The notes under the pieces are model-generated. The model saw nothing but the letters and a program-made list of their open reading frames with translations. It had not been told where the DNA came from and made no database searches. Both the position numbers and the translations under genes were made by a program. A DNA stretch of 64,000 nucleotides from positions 1,612,001-1,676,000 of the forward strand of contig JAXGYU010000001.1 in the NCBI GenBank assembly GCA_040772085.1, given 5' to 3'. Source of the stretch: JAXGMV01 sp040772085. Lineage in GTDB: Bacteria > Chloroflexota > Anaerolineae > Anaerolineales > Anaerolineaceae. Of this stretch, positions 25,630-34,251 are shown piece after piece (position 1 is the first letter of the stretch; the number at the start of each line of letters is the position of its first letter).

Positions 25630-26631
25630 CTAAGGTCGCTGTCGGTGCCAGAACACGCGCGCGCTCATCGCCAGCACCATGATGCCGACCATGATGCTGC
25701 CGAGTTCCCGCGGCACGGCGGCGCCGAGCAGCAGACCGGTCAGCGAGCCCAGGCGCAGCCCGCCGAGGAAGATGGCCGCCAGCAGCACCCCCAGCGGATG
25801 CAGTTGTCCGAGCAGCGCGACAATGACGCCATCGAAAATGTTTTCGGTGAAATCCTGCACGAAGTGATAATGCACACCCAGGATCTCAATCGCGCCAGCT
25901 AGCCCAGCCACCGCACCCGCGATAAGCGAGGCGCCCATGACTGAACGCCAGACCGGTATACCGGCGAACTGGGCGAATGCCGGTGCCTGACCAGACATGC
26001 GTGCGGCATAACCGCGCGTGCCGCGGAAGAGATACGCCTGCAGCAGCACTGCTGAAGCAAAAGCGATGAAAATCCCGGCCGTCAGTTTGGTGCCCGGAAC
26101 CAGCGGCACCAAGCGTGCGGGTTCCGGCAGCCGCGCCAGCGAGAAGAAGATCAGGCCAAAGCCGGAGATCGCGTTCAGCACGATGCTGCTGATGATCTCA
26201 TTGACGCCTAAGCCTAGTTTGAGCGCCGCGGGCAGGACGCCCCACAGTGCTCCGACGAGCATGGCGCCAAGCAGCGCCAGCAGCGGATGCTGCCAACTGC
26301 TAGCCACGCTGGTCGCCATGGCCGCCCCGAGCAGCATGCAACCGTATTGTCCCAGCGAGAAGATGCCCGCCCGCAGCGAGAGCGCCGCGGAGAGCCCCAG
26401 CAGAGCTAGAGGCGTCGCGTATTGCAGCGTCGTCAGGAAGGCGCATGCCCCTGTAGTGCCGCAGGTGAAACCGGCTTTGAGCAATTCGCCGATTGCGAAC
26501 AGCGGCGACCCGCCGCTGAGGCCGATGATGATCATGCCGGCAGCCAGTCCGATGACAACGGCGATGAGCGGGCGGATGATGGCGGCGAGCCAGTGAGGCA
26601 GCCGCGCGCGGGTGGACGGGTCAGTCGGCAT
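25630..26631 (-). CDS. Orphan BMP-type nucleoside ABC permease (YufP-like)
   Basis: 333 residues with about ten membrane helices. It shares blocks with the complete importer at 8051-9154: a cysteine-containing loop CGTTGACAFLTTLQYATPLAL, LRAGIFSLGQYGCML, LGLGVNEIISSIVLN and AGAIEILGVHYHF. No ATPase, binding protein or second permease lies on either side. Downstream is the restriction gene on the other strand, and upstream the divergent cas3. It is either the remnant of an importer operon broken by the RM island or a subunit shared with another importer. Confidence 0.85.
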   Translation of the reverse strand: MPTDPSTRARLPHWLAAIIRPLIAVVIGLAAGMIIIGLSGGSPLFAIGELLKAGFTCGTTGACAFLTTLQYATPLALLGLSAALSLRAGIFSLGQYGCMLLGAAMATSVASSWQHPLLALLGAMLVGALWGVLPAALKLGLGVNEIISSIVLNAISGFGLIFFSLARLPEPARLVPLVPGTKLTAGIFIAFASAVLLQAYLFRGTRGYAARMSGQAPAFAQFAGIPVWRSVMGASLIAGAVAGLAGAIEILGVHYHFVQDFTENIFDGVIVALLGQLHPLGVLLAAIFLGGLRLGSLTGLLLGAAVPRELGSIMVGIMVLAMSARVFWHRQRP

Positions 26632-26706
26632 GGGATAACTATATCGTACTCTGAGCTGCTATGACAGTGAATCATAACCAGTCACGCCTCTCACCATTCT
26701 TGCTTT

Positions 26707-29448
26707 ATGATTAAGCTTATGAAAGGGGATCATCTGCTCGCGATGGCAGCCAAGTGGGACGCCGTTTCAGGCAAACGCCATCCGCTGCCTTATCACATGA
26801 TTGATACCGGCGTCGTTGCGCAGCAGCTTTGGCACTGGGGGTTGACGCCTGGCATACACCAGCGAATTTGTGAATGGCTCGGTTTGAGTGAAGAAGAAGT
26901 AGGCAGACTTCTGGCTTACTGGGCATCTTTACATGACATCGGCAAAGCTGCACCGATCTGGCAAGGTGACATCGCGTCTACCGGCGCCGTGCTCGCGCCC
27001 CTCGGCTTCCAGTTCATGAGCGTCCCTCGGGCGGATTGGCGTCATCACAGCCTGCTTTCTGGCTGGATTCTTGACAGGCACACTGACAAATTGCGTTTGA
27101 TGCCGCTGTCACAGACATATAACCTGGTCATGGCGCTGGCAAGCCATCACGGTTATTCTCATACGGATGCGGCGTTTATCGAGACAGCTTATCGCCGGAA
27201 GAATTTGGGTTCAGGCGCGTGGGCAGAGGCGCAAGCCGATCTGATTGACCTGATGGCTCGCCTGTTCGATCCGCCTGCAGCGACAATCACTAAACAGGAT
27301 GCGACAACCGCGAATGCGTTTTTCAGTATTCTGACCGGTCTCGTCATTACGGCAGACTGGCTGGCCTCCAACGAGAACCTGTTTGGTTATCAGCAGCAAC
27401 ACCTCGATTACGAAGTCTATCTGATGGAGATTGCCCAGCCTGCGGCGGCCGCCGCGCTGACCACTACTGGCTGGCGAGGTTGGCAGCCGACCGGAGATCC
27501 GCTTGGGTTCGAATCGTTGTTCCCGTCAATTTCCCGGAACAATATCCAGCACCAGTTAGTCGAGCTGGCAAGCCATCTGGGCGATCCTTTCCTGATGATC
27601 CTTGAAGCGCCCACGGGATCAGGCAAAACTGAAGCCGCGTTGGCGATTGTCGATCATTGCGTCCATCAACACGGGCTGCGCGGATTTTATATTGCCATGC
27701 CAACCCAGGCGACCAGTGACCAAATGTATGGCCGGGTAAAAGATTACCTGCGACACCGTTACCCCGACCAAATCCTGAACTTCCATCTCGTCCACGGCAA
27801 CGCTTTAATCCAACAGAATCTGCAGCAAATTGCGCTTTCACCCATCATGGATTATGAACACCCCGCAGCCGCGGAAGGCGCAAACGTTGCCGGCAGTATC
27901 AACGCGGCAGCCTGGTTCACGCCCCGCAAACTGACCTTGCTCGCGCCATTCGGGGTAGGGACCGTCGACCAAACGTTCCTGAGCGTCCTGCAGTCGAGGC
28001 ATTTTATGCTGCGGCTGTTTGGCCTGGCGCGCAAAGTTGTCGTGTTCGATGAAGTCCATGCCTATGACGTTTACATGGTTGAAATCTTCAAACGGCTGCT
28101 TGCCTGGCTGCGTGCGATCGGCACCTCAGTCATTCTGCTTTCAGCAACCCTGCCGGCATCGACCCGGTCCGAATTGCTCTCCGCCTATGACCCGTGGGCA
28201 AAGACGGAGCCTGAACAGGCGCCATTTCCGCGTGTCAGCCTGAGCACAAATGGCGTCAGGTCGGTACATTTTCTTGGGGCTGCGCCTGATCGGACGGTCA
28301 ACCTGGGCTTCGTTGAACGCCAGCCTGAGGCAATTGTGAAAGCGCTGCGGGAAAAAATTTCGGCCGGCGGTTGCGCCGCGGTGATCTGTAATACGGTCAA
28401 GCGGGCGCAGGAAGTCTACCGCGCCATTAAAGCGGCGGACATTTACCCGCCTCAGGATGTCCTGCTCTTTCACGCCCGCTACCCGGTTTGCTGGCGCGAG
28501 ACCAGGCAAAACGAAGTTTTGTCTGCCTTTGGCCGGCTGCGCCAAGCACATGTGACGCCCCGCCGAAAAATCGTCGTCGCCACACAGGTCATCGAACAAA
28601 GCCTCGATCTTGACTTTGATTTTCTCATCAGCGACCTGGCTCCGATTGATTTGCTCATCCAGCGCGTCGGGCGATTGCAGCGCCACGCGACCATGCCGAT
28701 TGCGCCGCTGCGTCCGGCGCTGCTCTCGTCACCTCATTGTCTGGTGACCATGCCCGAACACTCCGATGATGGGCAGGCATCCTTTGATCTGGCAGACTGG
28801 CTGGTTTATGAAGAAGTCTTCCTGCAACGAACCTATATCATGCTGAAGGAAAGAAATACACTCCAGTTGCCGGCTGAAACGGACTCGCTGATTGAGGCGG
28901 TCTATAGTGATCAGCCTTTTGCGGCGCTCACTCCGGAGTACAACGAACGCCTGCACAAACTTTACGCCGAGATGACCAGACGTGCCACGTCAGGTCAGGT
29001 GATTGCCGGCAACCAGCTCATCGCGGACGTCGATTACGGCGATGTTTTTGGCGGCAAATTTTCCGACCTGTATGAGGATAATCCGAAGGCGCATCAGGGG
29101 TTGCAGGTGCACACCCGTGATATCAGGCCCTCTGTCCGGCTGGTGTGTCTGAGGATGGATGAAGATGCCAGATTAGTCACGCTTGCAGGCAATCAGCCAG
29201 TCGATCTGGATCAGGCGCCGGAGAGCGGCGCGCTCATCCATTATCTGCGTTCGGTGATCGCGGTCAGCGATAAAAGCGTTGTCGATCATTTCCTCGCGCA
29301 GGACCCGCCGGAAGCCTGGCAAAAGTCTGGCGCGCTGCGTTACCATTACCCGCTTTTGCTCCAGGATGGAAAGGTAGAGCTAACAAACAACACGGCATTG
29401 ATCCTCGATGATGAATATGGATTGATCATCAACAAGAATTTCGGCTAA
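26707..29448 (+). CDS. cas3: Type I-E CRISPR helicase-nuclease Cas3
   Basis: 913 residues. The N-terminal HD nuclease domain shows SLHDIGKAAPIWQ, DWRHHSLLSGW and ASHHGYSH metal ligands. The superfamily 2 helicase domain has Walker A EAPTGSGKTEAAL, DExH box VVFDEVHAYD, motif III LSATLP, and motif VI DLLIQRVGRLQRH. A Cas3 C-terminal domain follows. Cas3 is recruited by target-bound Cascade, nicks the displaced strand and degrades DNA 3' to 5'. No strong Shine-Dalgarno precedes ATG 26707 (ATG 26719 is an alternative). It is separated from the Cascade genes by 230 bp and probably transcribed apart from them. All catalytic motifs look intact. Confidence 0.96.
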   Translation: MIKLMKGDHLLAMAAKWDAVSGKRHPLPYHMIDTGVVAQQLWHWGLTPGIHQRICEWLGLSEEEVGRLLAYWASLHDIGKAAPIWQGDIASTGAVLAPLGFQFMSVPRADWRHHSLLSGWILDRHTDKLRLMPLSQTYNLVMALASHHGYSHTDAAFIETAYRRKNLGSGAWAEAQADLIDLMARLFDPPAATITKQDATTANAFFSILTGLVITADWLASNENLFGYQQQHLDYEVYLMEIAQPAAAAALTTTGWRGWQPTGDPLGFESLFPSISRNNIQHQLVELASHLGDPFLMILEAPTGSGKTEAALAIVDHCVHQHGLRGFYIAMPTQATSDQMYGRVKDYLRHRYPDQILNFHLVHGNALIQQNLQQIALSPIMDYEHPAAAEGANVAGSINAAAWFTPRKLTLLAPFGVGTVDQTFLSVLQSRHFMLRLFGLARKVVVFDEVHAYDVYMVEIFKRLLAWLRAIGTSVILLSATLPASTRSELLSAYDPWAKTEPEQAPFPRVSLSTNGVRSVHFLGAAPDRTVNLGFVERQPEAIVKALREKISAGGCAAVICNTVKRAQEVYRAIKAADIYPPQDVLLFHARYPVCWRETRQNEVLSAFGRLRQAHVTPRRKIVVATQVIEQSLDLDFDFLISDLAPIDLLIQRVGRLQRHATMPIAPLRPALLSSPHCLVTMPEHSDDGQASFDLADWLVYEEVFLQRTYIMLKERNTLQLPAETDSLIEAVYSDQPFAALTPEYNERLHKLYAEMTRRATSGQVIAGNQLIADVDYGDVFGGKFSDLYEDNPKAHQGLQVHTRDIRPSVRLVCLRMDEDARLVTLAGNQPVDLDQAPESGALIHYLRSVIAVSDKSVVDHFLAQDPPEAWQKSGALRYHYPLLLQDGKVELTNNTALILDDEYGLIINKNFG

Positions 29449-29678
29449 CTGATGATGAACCATTCTGGTAGTAATTCTAACTAGCCAAGTTTAGCTATAA
29501 TTTGAATAGAACTACAGAAATGCTTTCCTTTGAATAATAGGAAAAGGGAATATTTGTTTCTTATGATGGCTAGAAGGCAATACTGCGTTATCGTGCACAT
29601 GTAATTCTGACCGTCTGCTCCGTCGTTTCCATAAATTTATTCGTCCACGAAATTACCTAGTCACTGTTAGGAGGGCAA
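29449..29678 (+). promoter_or_regulatory. Intergenic region before the Cascade operon
   Basis: This 230-bp AT-rich gap holds TATAAT at 29496-29501 with only a weak -35, and a CTTTCCT/AGGAAAAG hairpin near 29523-29545. AGGAGG before the cse1 ATG is at its right end. A separate Cascade promoter here is likely. Confidence 0.5.
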
Positions 29679-31250
29679 ATGACTGAAATATCCTTCAACC
29701 TGATCGACCAACCCTGGATACCTGTGCTGGACCTGAAGAATCAGCCTCTGCGGGCGAGCCTGCGGGAGGTGCTCATCAAACCACAGGAGTACCGGCTGCT
29801 GGCTGCCACATTGCCGCACACCAACGCCGCGCTCTATCGGCTGCTGCTTGCCATTCTCTATCGGGTGTACGGCGACATCAACGAAATTCGCTGGCAGGAG
29901 ATCTGGCAGGCGGGTCGCTTTGATGCGCAAAAAGTCGAAGAGTATCTGGCGAAAAACTATGAGAACTTCGACTTATTCTCTCCAAGCCGCCCATTCTATC
30001 AGCGCCAAAACCCTGACGTAGAAATCAAACCGGCCAATATCCTCTATTTCATGACCGGCGGCGGCAACCCCGAGACGCTTTTCGATCACAGCACAGATGA
30101 CGTCCCCATTGTCATTTCACCAGCCGACGCCGCCCTGGCGTTGCTGACCGTACAGTCCTTCAGTCTGGCGGGCTTGTGCCACCCACAGCTCAAACTCACC
30201 TTCACCGATGCACCTTGCGCGCGCGGTGCGGTTATCTTCCTCCAGGGCAGCAACCTTTTTGAGAGTCTGATGCTGAATCTGGTGGCATATAACCCGAGCG
30301 AACCGATGAGACGCACGGGCGAGGACTTGCCCGCCTGGGAAAGGGTCGATGCCTACCAGCCGCGCACTGTCCCTGACGGTTATGTCGATTACCTCACCTG
30401 GCCAACCCGCAGGGTGATGCTGTTCCCCGAGCTGATCGATGGGGAGATCAAGGTGACTCGTGTGAGCATGGCGCCGGGGCTGGTTCTCGATAGTAATGTC
30501 CATAACCCGATGTACCACTATCGCATTGACCAGAAAGCAAAAACCGGTCAGTCGCCATTCAAGTTGCTGCGCTTTACCGAAGGCAAAGCCTTATGGCGTG
30601 ATAGTGCCGCTTTGCTCAACTTCGCGCCGGAGAAAACAGAACAGCCCGCGGCTGTGCGCTGGGCTTCCCATCTGATTGCCAGAAAACTTTTACCGCAGCG
30701 CAAACTGGTCCTGGCTGCTTATGGCATGGCAACGGAACCCGGCAAATCAAAAGTACTTTTCTATCGTGGTGACCAATTTGAATTCTCGGATGATCTGCTC
30801 AGCTCGGAAACGCTCGTTGATTTGCTGGATCAGGCGCTGGACAAGGCTGACCAGGTGCGCGCCCAGTTATGGGGTGCGGTCAGCAATACGGCGGGTCTCT
30901 ATCTCGCTCCTGAGAGCGATCAGCCCTCACCTGACAGCAAGAAAGCCAACCCCGATGATGTGAAAAAGCTGGTTGCCACGCTCGACCCCGAGAGCCGCTA
31001 CTGGCAATTGCTTGAACTGCCCTTCTATCGCTTCCTTGATGAGCTGCCGCAGCTCGGGGAGGATGCTTTGAATGGCTGGATTGTCACGCTGCGCCAGGTG
31101 GCGCTGCAGGTTTACGACTCTGTTGTGCGGCAACTCGGCAACAACGTCAAAGCATTAAAAGCCAGCACCAGGGGGCAAAACATCCTGCGGGCTGGGTTGA
31201 AGAAAACCCTCGATGCTGAAACAAAGGAGGCAGCTAAGAATGGCGAATGA
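29679..31250 (+). CDS. cse1: Cascade large subunit Cse1 (CasA, Cas8e)
   Basis: 523 residues. The N-terminus SFNLIDQPWIPVLDL and the loop MTGGGNPETLFDHSTDD are typical of Cse1. This subunit reads the PAM and holds the crRNA 5' handle and the target strand, and then recruits Cas3. The start is supported by AGGAGG at about 29670-29675. It overlaps the cse2 start by 11 bases. First gene of the Cascade operon. Confidence 0.94.
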   Translation: MTEISFNLIDQPWIPVLDLKNQPLRASLREVLIKPQEYRLLAATLPHTNAALYRLLLAILYRVYGDINEIRWQEIWQAGRFDAQKVEEYLAKNYENFDLFSPSRPFYQRQNPDVEIKPANILYFMTGGGNPETLFDHSTDDVPIVISPADAALALLTVQSFSLAGLCHPQLKLTFTDAPCARGAVIFLQGSNLFESLMLNLVAYNPSEPMRRTGEDLPAWERVDAYQPRTVPDGYVDYLTWPTRRVMLFPELIDGEIKVTRVSMAPGLVLDSNVHNPMYHYRIDQKAKTGQSPFKLLRFTEGKALWRDSAALLNFAPEKTEQPAAVRWASHLIARKLLPQRKLVLAAYGMATEPGKSKVLFYRGDQFEFSDDLLSSETLVDLLDQALDKADQVRAQLWGAVSNTAGLYLAPESDQPSPDSKKANPDDVKKLVATLDPESRYWQLLELPFYRFLDELPQLGEDALNGWIVTLRQVALQVYDSVVRQLGNNVKALKASTRGQNILRAGLKKTLDAETKEAAKNGE

Positions 31251-31797
31251 ACCAAGAAGTCAATCAGGCTTTATCAGTTATCTGACCAGCCTGACCCCCG
31301 TCTCTGACAGGGGAATCCTGGCGGAACTATCGCGCGGCATGCGCTTTCCGCCCGGTGAGGATGTAGGCATGTACAGGCATATTGCCCGCTTTATTCCGGA
31401 CAGCCAACGCGGCGGCTGGCAGGAAAAAGTGTATTACCTGGTCGCGTCGCTCTACGCCTATCACAAACTGGATACCAAAGGCAATCAGAATTTCGGGCAG
31501 CATATGGCAGCCGCCGCCAGGACCATGAGCGATACCGCGTCAACAGAGAAACGTTTCATACTGCTCTTGGGCGCTACATCGGAGGAGCTGCCGGAATACC
31601 TGCGCCACGCCGTCCGCTTCTTGAAATCAAAAGAGGTGCCGGTCAACTGGAACAATCTGTTCGAAGATCTGCGTTACTGGAACCACCCCAACCGCTTCAT
31701 CCAACGTCGCTGGGCAAACGGCTTCTGGGGCTATATCGCGCCTGCCGCCGCGCCCGATTCTTCTGTTTCCACTATCGAACAACCTGAGGAGGATTAA
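31240..31797 (+). CDS. cse2: Cascade small subunit Cse2 (CasB, Cas11)
   Basis: 185 residues from ATG 31240, supported by AAAGGAGG about nine bases upstream. Features include FISYLTSLTPVSDRGILAELSRGMRFPPGED, VASLYAYHK and RFLKSKEVPVNWNNLFEDLRYWNHPNRFIQRRW, the basic helical region that stabilises the displaced strand in Cascade. It lies inside the operon, overlapping cse1 and one base before the cas7 start. Confidence 0.93.
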   Translation: MANEPRSQSGFISYLTSLTPVSDRGILAELSRGMRFPPGEDVGMYRHIARFIPDSQRGGWQEKVYYLVASLYAYHKLDTKGNQNFGQHMAAAARTMSDTASTEKRFILLLGATSEELPEYLRHAVRFLKSKEVPVNWNNLFEDLRYWNHPNRFIQRRWANGFWGYIAPAAAPDSSVSTIEQPEED

Positions 31798-31798
31798 C

Positions 31799-32896
31799 AT
31801 GTTCGTTGAAATGCATCTGCTGCAGAATTTTGTCCCGTCCAATTTGAACCGTGACGATACCAACAGCCCCAAGGACTGCGAGTTTGGCGGTGTGCGCCGC
31901 GCCCGCATTTCTTCACAATGTCTCAAGCGCGCAACACGTATGGATCAGCGCTTTGCCGCAACGACCCAGGTGCCGCTCAGTCAGCGCACTGTCCGCATCG
32001 TCGATGAGCTGAAGCGCAGCTTGCAGAAGGCTGGAAAATCGGAGGAAGAGAGCAGCGCCCTGGCGGCTGAATTCGCCAAGAATTACGCCAGCAAAAAGGC
32101 TGCCCTTGATGACGGCAAGACCAATGTCCTGCTTTACATGAGCCAGCAGGAGATTGACGAGATCACCGCTGCCTTGCTGGCGCTGGCAGGCGACGCCAAG
32201 GATATTAAAAAACTGGCTGAAGATTTTGCCAAAGATACTAAAAAGCGACCCGCCGCGCCGGATATCGCGCTCTTTGGTCGTATGCTGGCTGACCGGCCCG
32301 AGACCAATATCGACGCCGCCTGTCAGGTAGCCCATGCCATTTCGACGCATGCCGTCAACCTCGATCTTGATTTCTTCACCGCGGTCGATGACCTGCTGCC
32401 TACGGGCGAGACCGGTGCCGGCATGATGGGCGTCACCGGCTTCAACTCTGCCTGCTTCTATCGCTATGCCTGCATCGATTTCGACCTGCTGCTGAAAAAC
32501 CTGCATGGCGATGCTGACCTGGCGCGCAAGACCGTGGCGGGTTTTCTGCTGGCATCGGTGCATGCCATCCCAACCGGCAAGCAAAACAGCTTTGGCGCGC
32601 AAAACCTGCCCTCGCTGGTGATGTCGGTCGTTCGTGAGGATGGACAGTGCTGGTCTCTGGCGAACGCGTTCGAAAAACCCGTCTACGCTGGCGCAAGCGG
32701 CGGCAGCCTGGTGGCAAACTCGATCAACAGCCTGGACGCCTACTGGAAGAAAATGACCGATTTCTATGGCGGTTCAGCGCAGCCGGTTGTTGCCTGCCTG
32801 AATGGGGAGGAAGCCCTCAACCATCTCAAGCCGGCATCCGTCGGTTCAATACAGGAATGGATCGATGCGACCCTGAGCGCCATGCAGCGGGGGTAG
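31799..32896 (+). CDS. cas7: Cascade backbone subunit Cas7 (Cse4/CasC)
   Basis: 365 residues. The N-terminal signature HLLQNFVPSNLNRDDTNSPKD followed by GVRRARISSQCLKRATR is characteristic of Cas7e. Six copies line the crRNA spacer in the complex. GAGGAGG precedes the ATG. The internal coil QKAGKSEEESSALAAEFAKNYASKK probably forms the helical thumb region. Intact length for the family. Confidence 0.95.
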   Translation: MFVEMHLLQNFVPSNLNRDDTNSPKDCEFGGVRRARISSQCLKRATRMDQRFAATTQVPLSQRTVRIVDELKRSLQKAGKSEEESSALAAEFAKNYASKKAALDDGKTNVLLYMSQQEIDEITAALLALAGDAKDIKKLAEDFAKDTKKRPAAPDIALFGRMLADRPETNIDAACQVAHAISTHAVNLDLDFFTAVDDLLPTGETGAGMMGVTGFNSACFYRYACIDFDLLLKNLHGDADLARKTVAGFLLASVHAIPTGKQNSFGAQNLPSLVMSVVREDGQCWSLANAFEKPVYAGASGGSLVANSINSLDAYWKKMTDFYGGSAQPVVACLNGEEALNHLKPASVGSIQEWIDATLSAMQRG

Positions 32897-32898
32897 CC

Positions 32899-33591
32899 AT
32901 GAACACACTCCTGCTGCGCTTTTGCGCGCCCATGCAATCGTGGGGCGTGCAGAGCCGATTTACAGTGCGCGATTCAGGACTGGAGCCATCCAAGAGCGGC
33001 GTGATCGGCCTGCTTTGCGCCGCGCTCGGCCGGCCCCGTCATGAGCCGCTAACTGATCTGACCGCGCTGCGGATGGGCGTGCGGGTGGATCGGGAGGGGG
33101 TGCTGCTGTCCGATTATCACATCGCCCAGAACGTGCTCGCCTCAGATGCCAGAGGGTCCAAGGAGAGCATCCCCTCCACGCGCTATTACCTGGCAGACGC
33201 GGCTTTCCTGGTCGGACTGGAGAGTGAGGATCTGCCGCTGCTCGACACGCTATCCGCGGCGGTCCGCCAGCCGGTATGGATGTTATTCTTTGGCAGAAAG
33301 GCATTCGCCCCCGCCAAGCCTGTCGCTTTGCCGGATGGGCTGCGGTTGGGCGAGACGCTGGAGACAGCCCTGCAATCCTATCCGCGCATTGTTGGCGGGG
33401 AGCAGGGCAAGCCGGCACAGACGTTGCGAGTCGTCCTCGATGATCCGGGCGGTCAGCAGTTGCGCAACGATGTGCCGGTCTCCTTCCAGGAGAGGGAGTT
33501 CGCGCCGCGCCGGGTGAGCACCCGTCTCATCACTGCCCCGGCTGAAATCATCAAGGAGGAAGAAGATGTACCTCTCGCGACTGATTCTTAA
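32899..33591 (+). CDS. cas5: Cascade subunit Cas5e (CasD)
   Basis: 230 residues from ATG 32899, two bases after the cas7 stop. The opening MNTLLLRFCAPMQSWGVQSRF and GVIGLLCAALGRPR are standard Cas5e sequences. It caps the crRNA 5' handle. Its 3' end overlaps the cas6e start by 26 bases, indicating translational coupling. Confidence 0.94.
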   Translation: MNTLLLRFCAPMQSWGVQSRFTVRDSGLEPSKSGVIGLLCAALGRPRHEPLTDLTALRMGVRVDREGVLLSDYHIAQNVLASDARGSKESIPSTRYYLADAAFLVGLESEDLPLLDTLSAAVRQPVWMLFFGRKAFAPAKPVALPDGLRLGETLETALQSYPRIVGGEQGKPAQTLRVVLDDPGGQQLRNDVPVSFQEREFAPRRVSTRLITAPAEIIKEEEDVPLATDS

Positions 33592-34192
33592 CCCGCGCGC
33601 CAGACAGGTGCAGGCTGAACTGGGTGACCGCTATCAGTTGCACCGCACGCTGGCCAGCGGTTTCACCGAAGAAGCATATAAGGCTGAACGGCTGCTCTAC
33701 CGGCTTGAGGTTCGTCAGAAGGCGCCGTACCTGCAGGTGCTGATGCAGTCGGAGACGCTGCCGCAATGGTCTGAGCTGGCAGGAAAGGATTACCTGCTTG
33801 AACCGGTGCAGACCCGGCAGTTTGACCTGCGCGTCAGCCCGGGTGACCGGTTTGTTTACCGTCTGGTGGCCAACCCAACCCGCCGGCTGCGTGCTGGTGA
33901 GCAGATGGGCAAGCGCGTGCCGCTCTACAAGTATGAGGGTCAAAGCGGGTGGATGCAGCGCAAGGCGCTTGAAGGCGGTTTTCAGTTGCACACGCTGCAC
34001 GTCACCAATCTGACCGATGAGTATGCCTACAAGGTCATCGGAGGTGTGAACCGTCGGATCACGCATCACGGGGTGAAATTTGAAGGCATCCTGAGCGTGC
34101 TCGACGCGATGTTGTTTGAGCGCTGTATCAGGCAGGGGATCGGCAGCGCCAAAGGCTTTGGGTTTGGTTTGCTTTCGATCGCCCGGATGTAA
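33566..34192 (+). CDS. cas6: crRNA-processing endoribonuclease Cas6e (CasE/Cse3)
   Basis: 208 residues. His26 in DRYQLHRTL matches the catalytic histidine position of the Thermus Cas6e enzyme, and the C-terminal glycine-rich loop GIGSAKGFGFGLLSI is present. The enzyme cuts each repeat at the 3' base of its hairpin and stays bound to the crRNA 3' end. It is the last cas gene; the array begins about 60 bp later, and cas1 and cas2, which normally follow, are missing. Confidence 0.95.
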   Translation: MYLSRLILNPRARQVQAELGDRYQLHRTLASGFTEEAYKAERLLYRLEVRQKAPYLQVLMQSETLPQWSELAGKDYLLEPVQTRQFDLRVSPGDRFVYRLVANPTRRLRAGEQMGKRVPLYKYEGQSGWMQRKALEGGFQLHTLHVTNLTDEYAYKVIGGVNRRITHHGVKFEGILSVLDAMLFERCIRQGIGSAKGFGFGLLSIARM

Positions 34193-34251
34193 GGTGAGGG
34201 GGAGGCTTTCCTGGAACCTTAACAATTGAATAGGGAATGAATGAGTGAAGC
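34193..34251 (+). promoter_or_regulatory. Short leader between cas6e and the first repeat
   Basis: About 59 bp separates the cas6e stop from the degenerate first repeat. It is moderately AT-rich (AACAATTGAATAG) but has no evident consensus promoter. Normal I-E leaders are longer, so the array may be read through from the cas operon. Confidence 0.4.
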
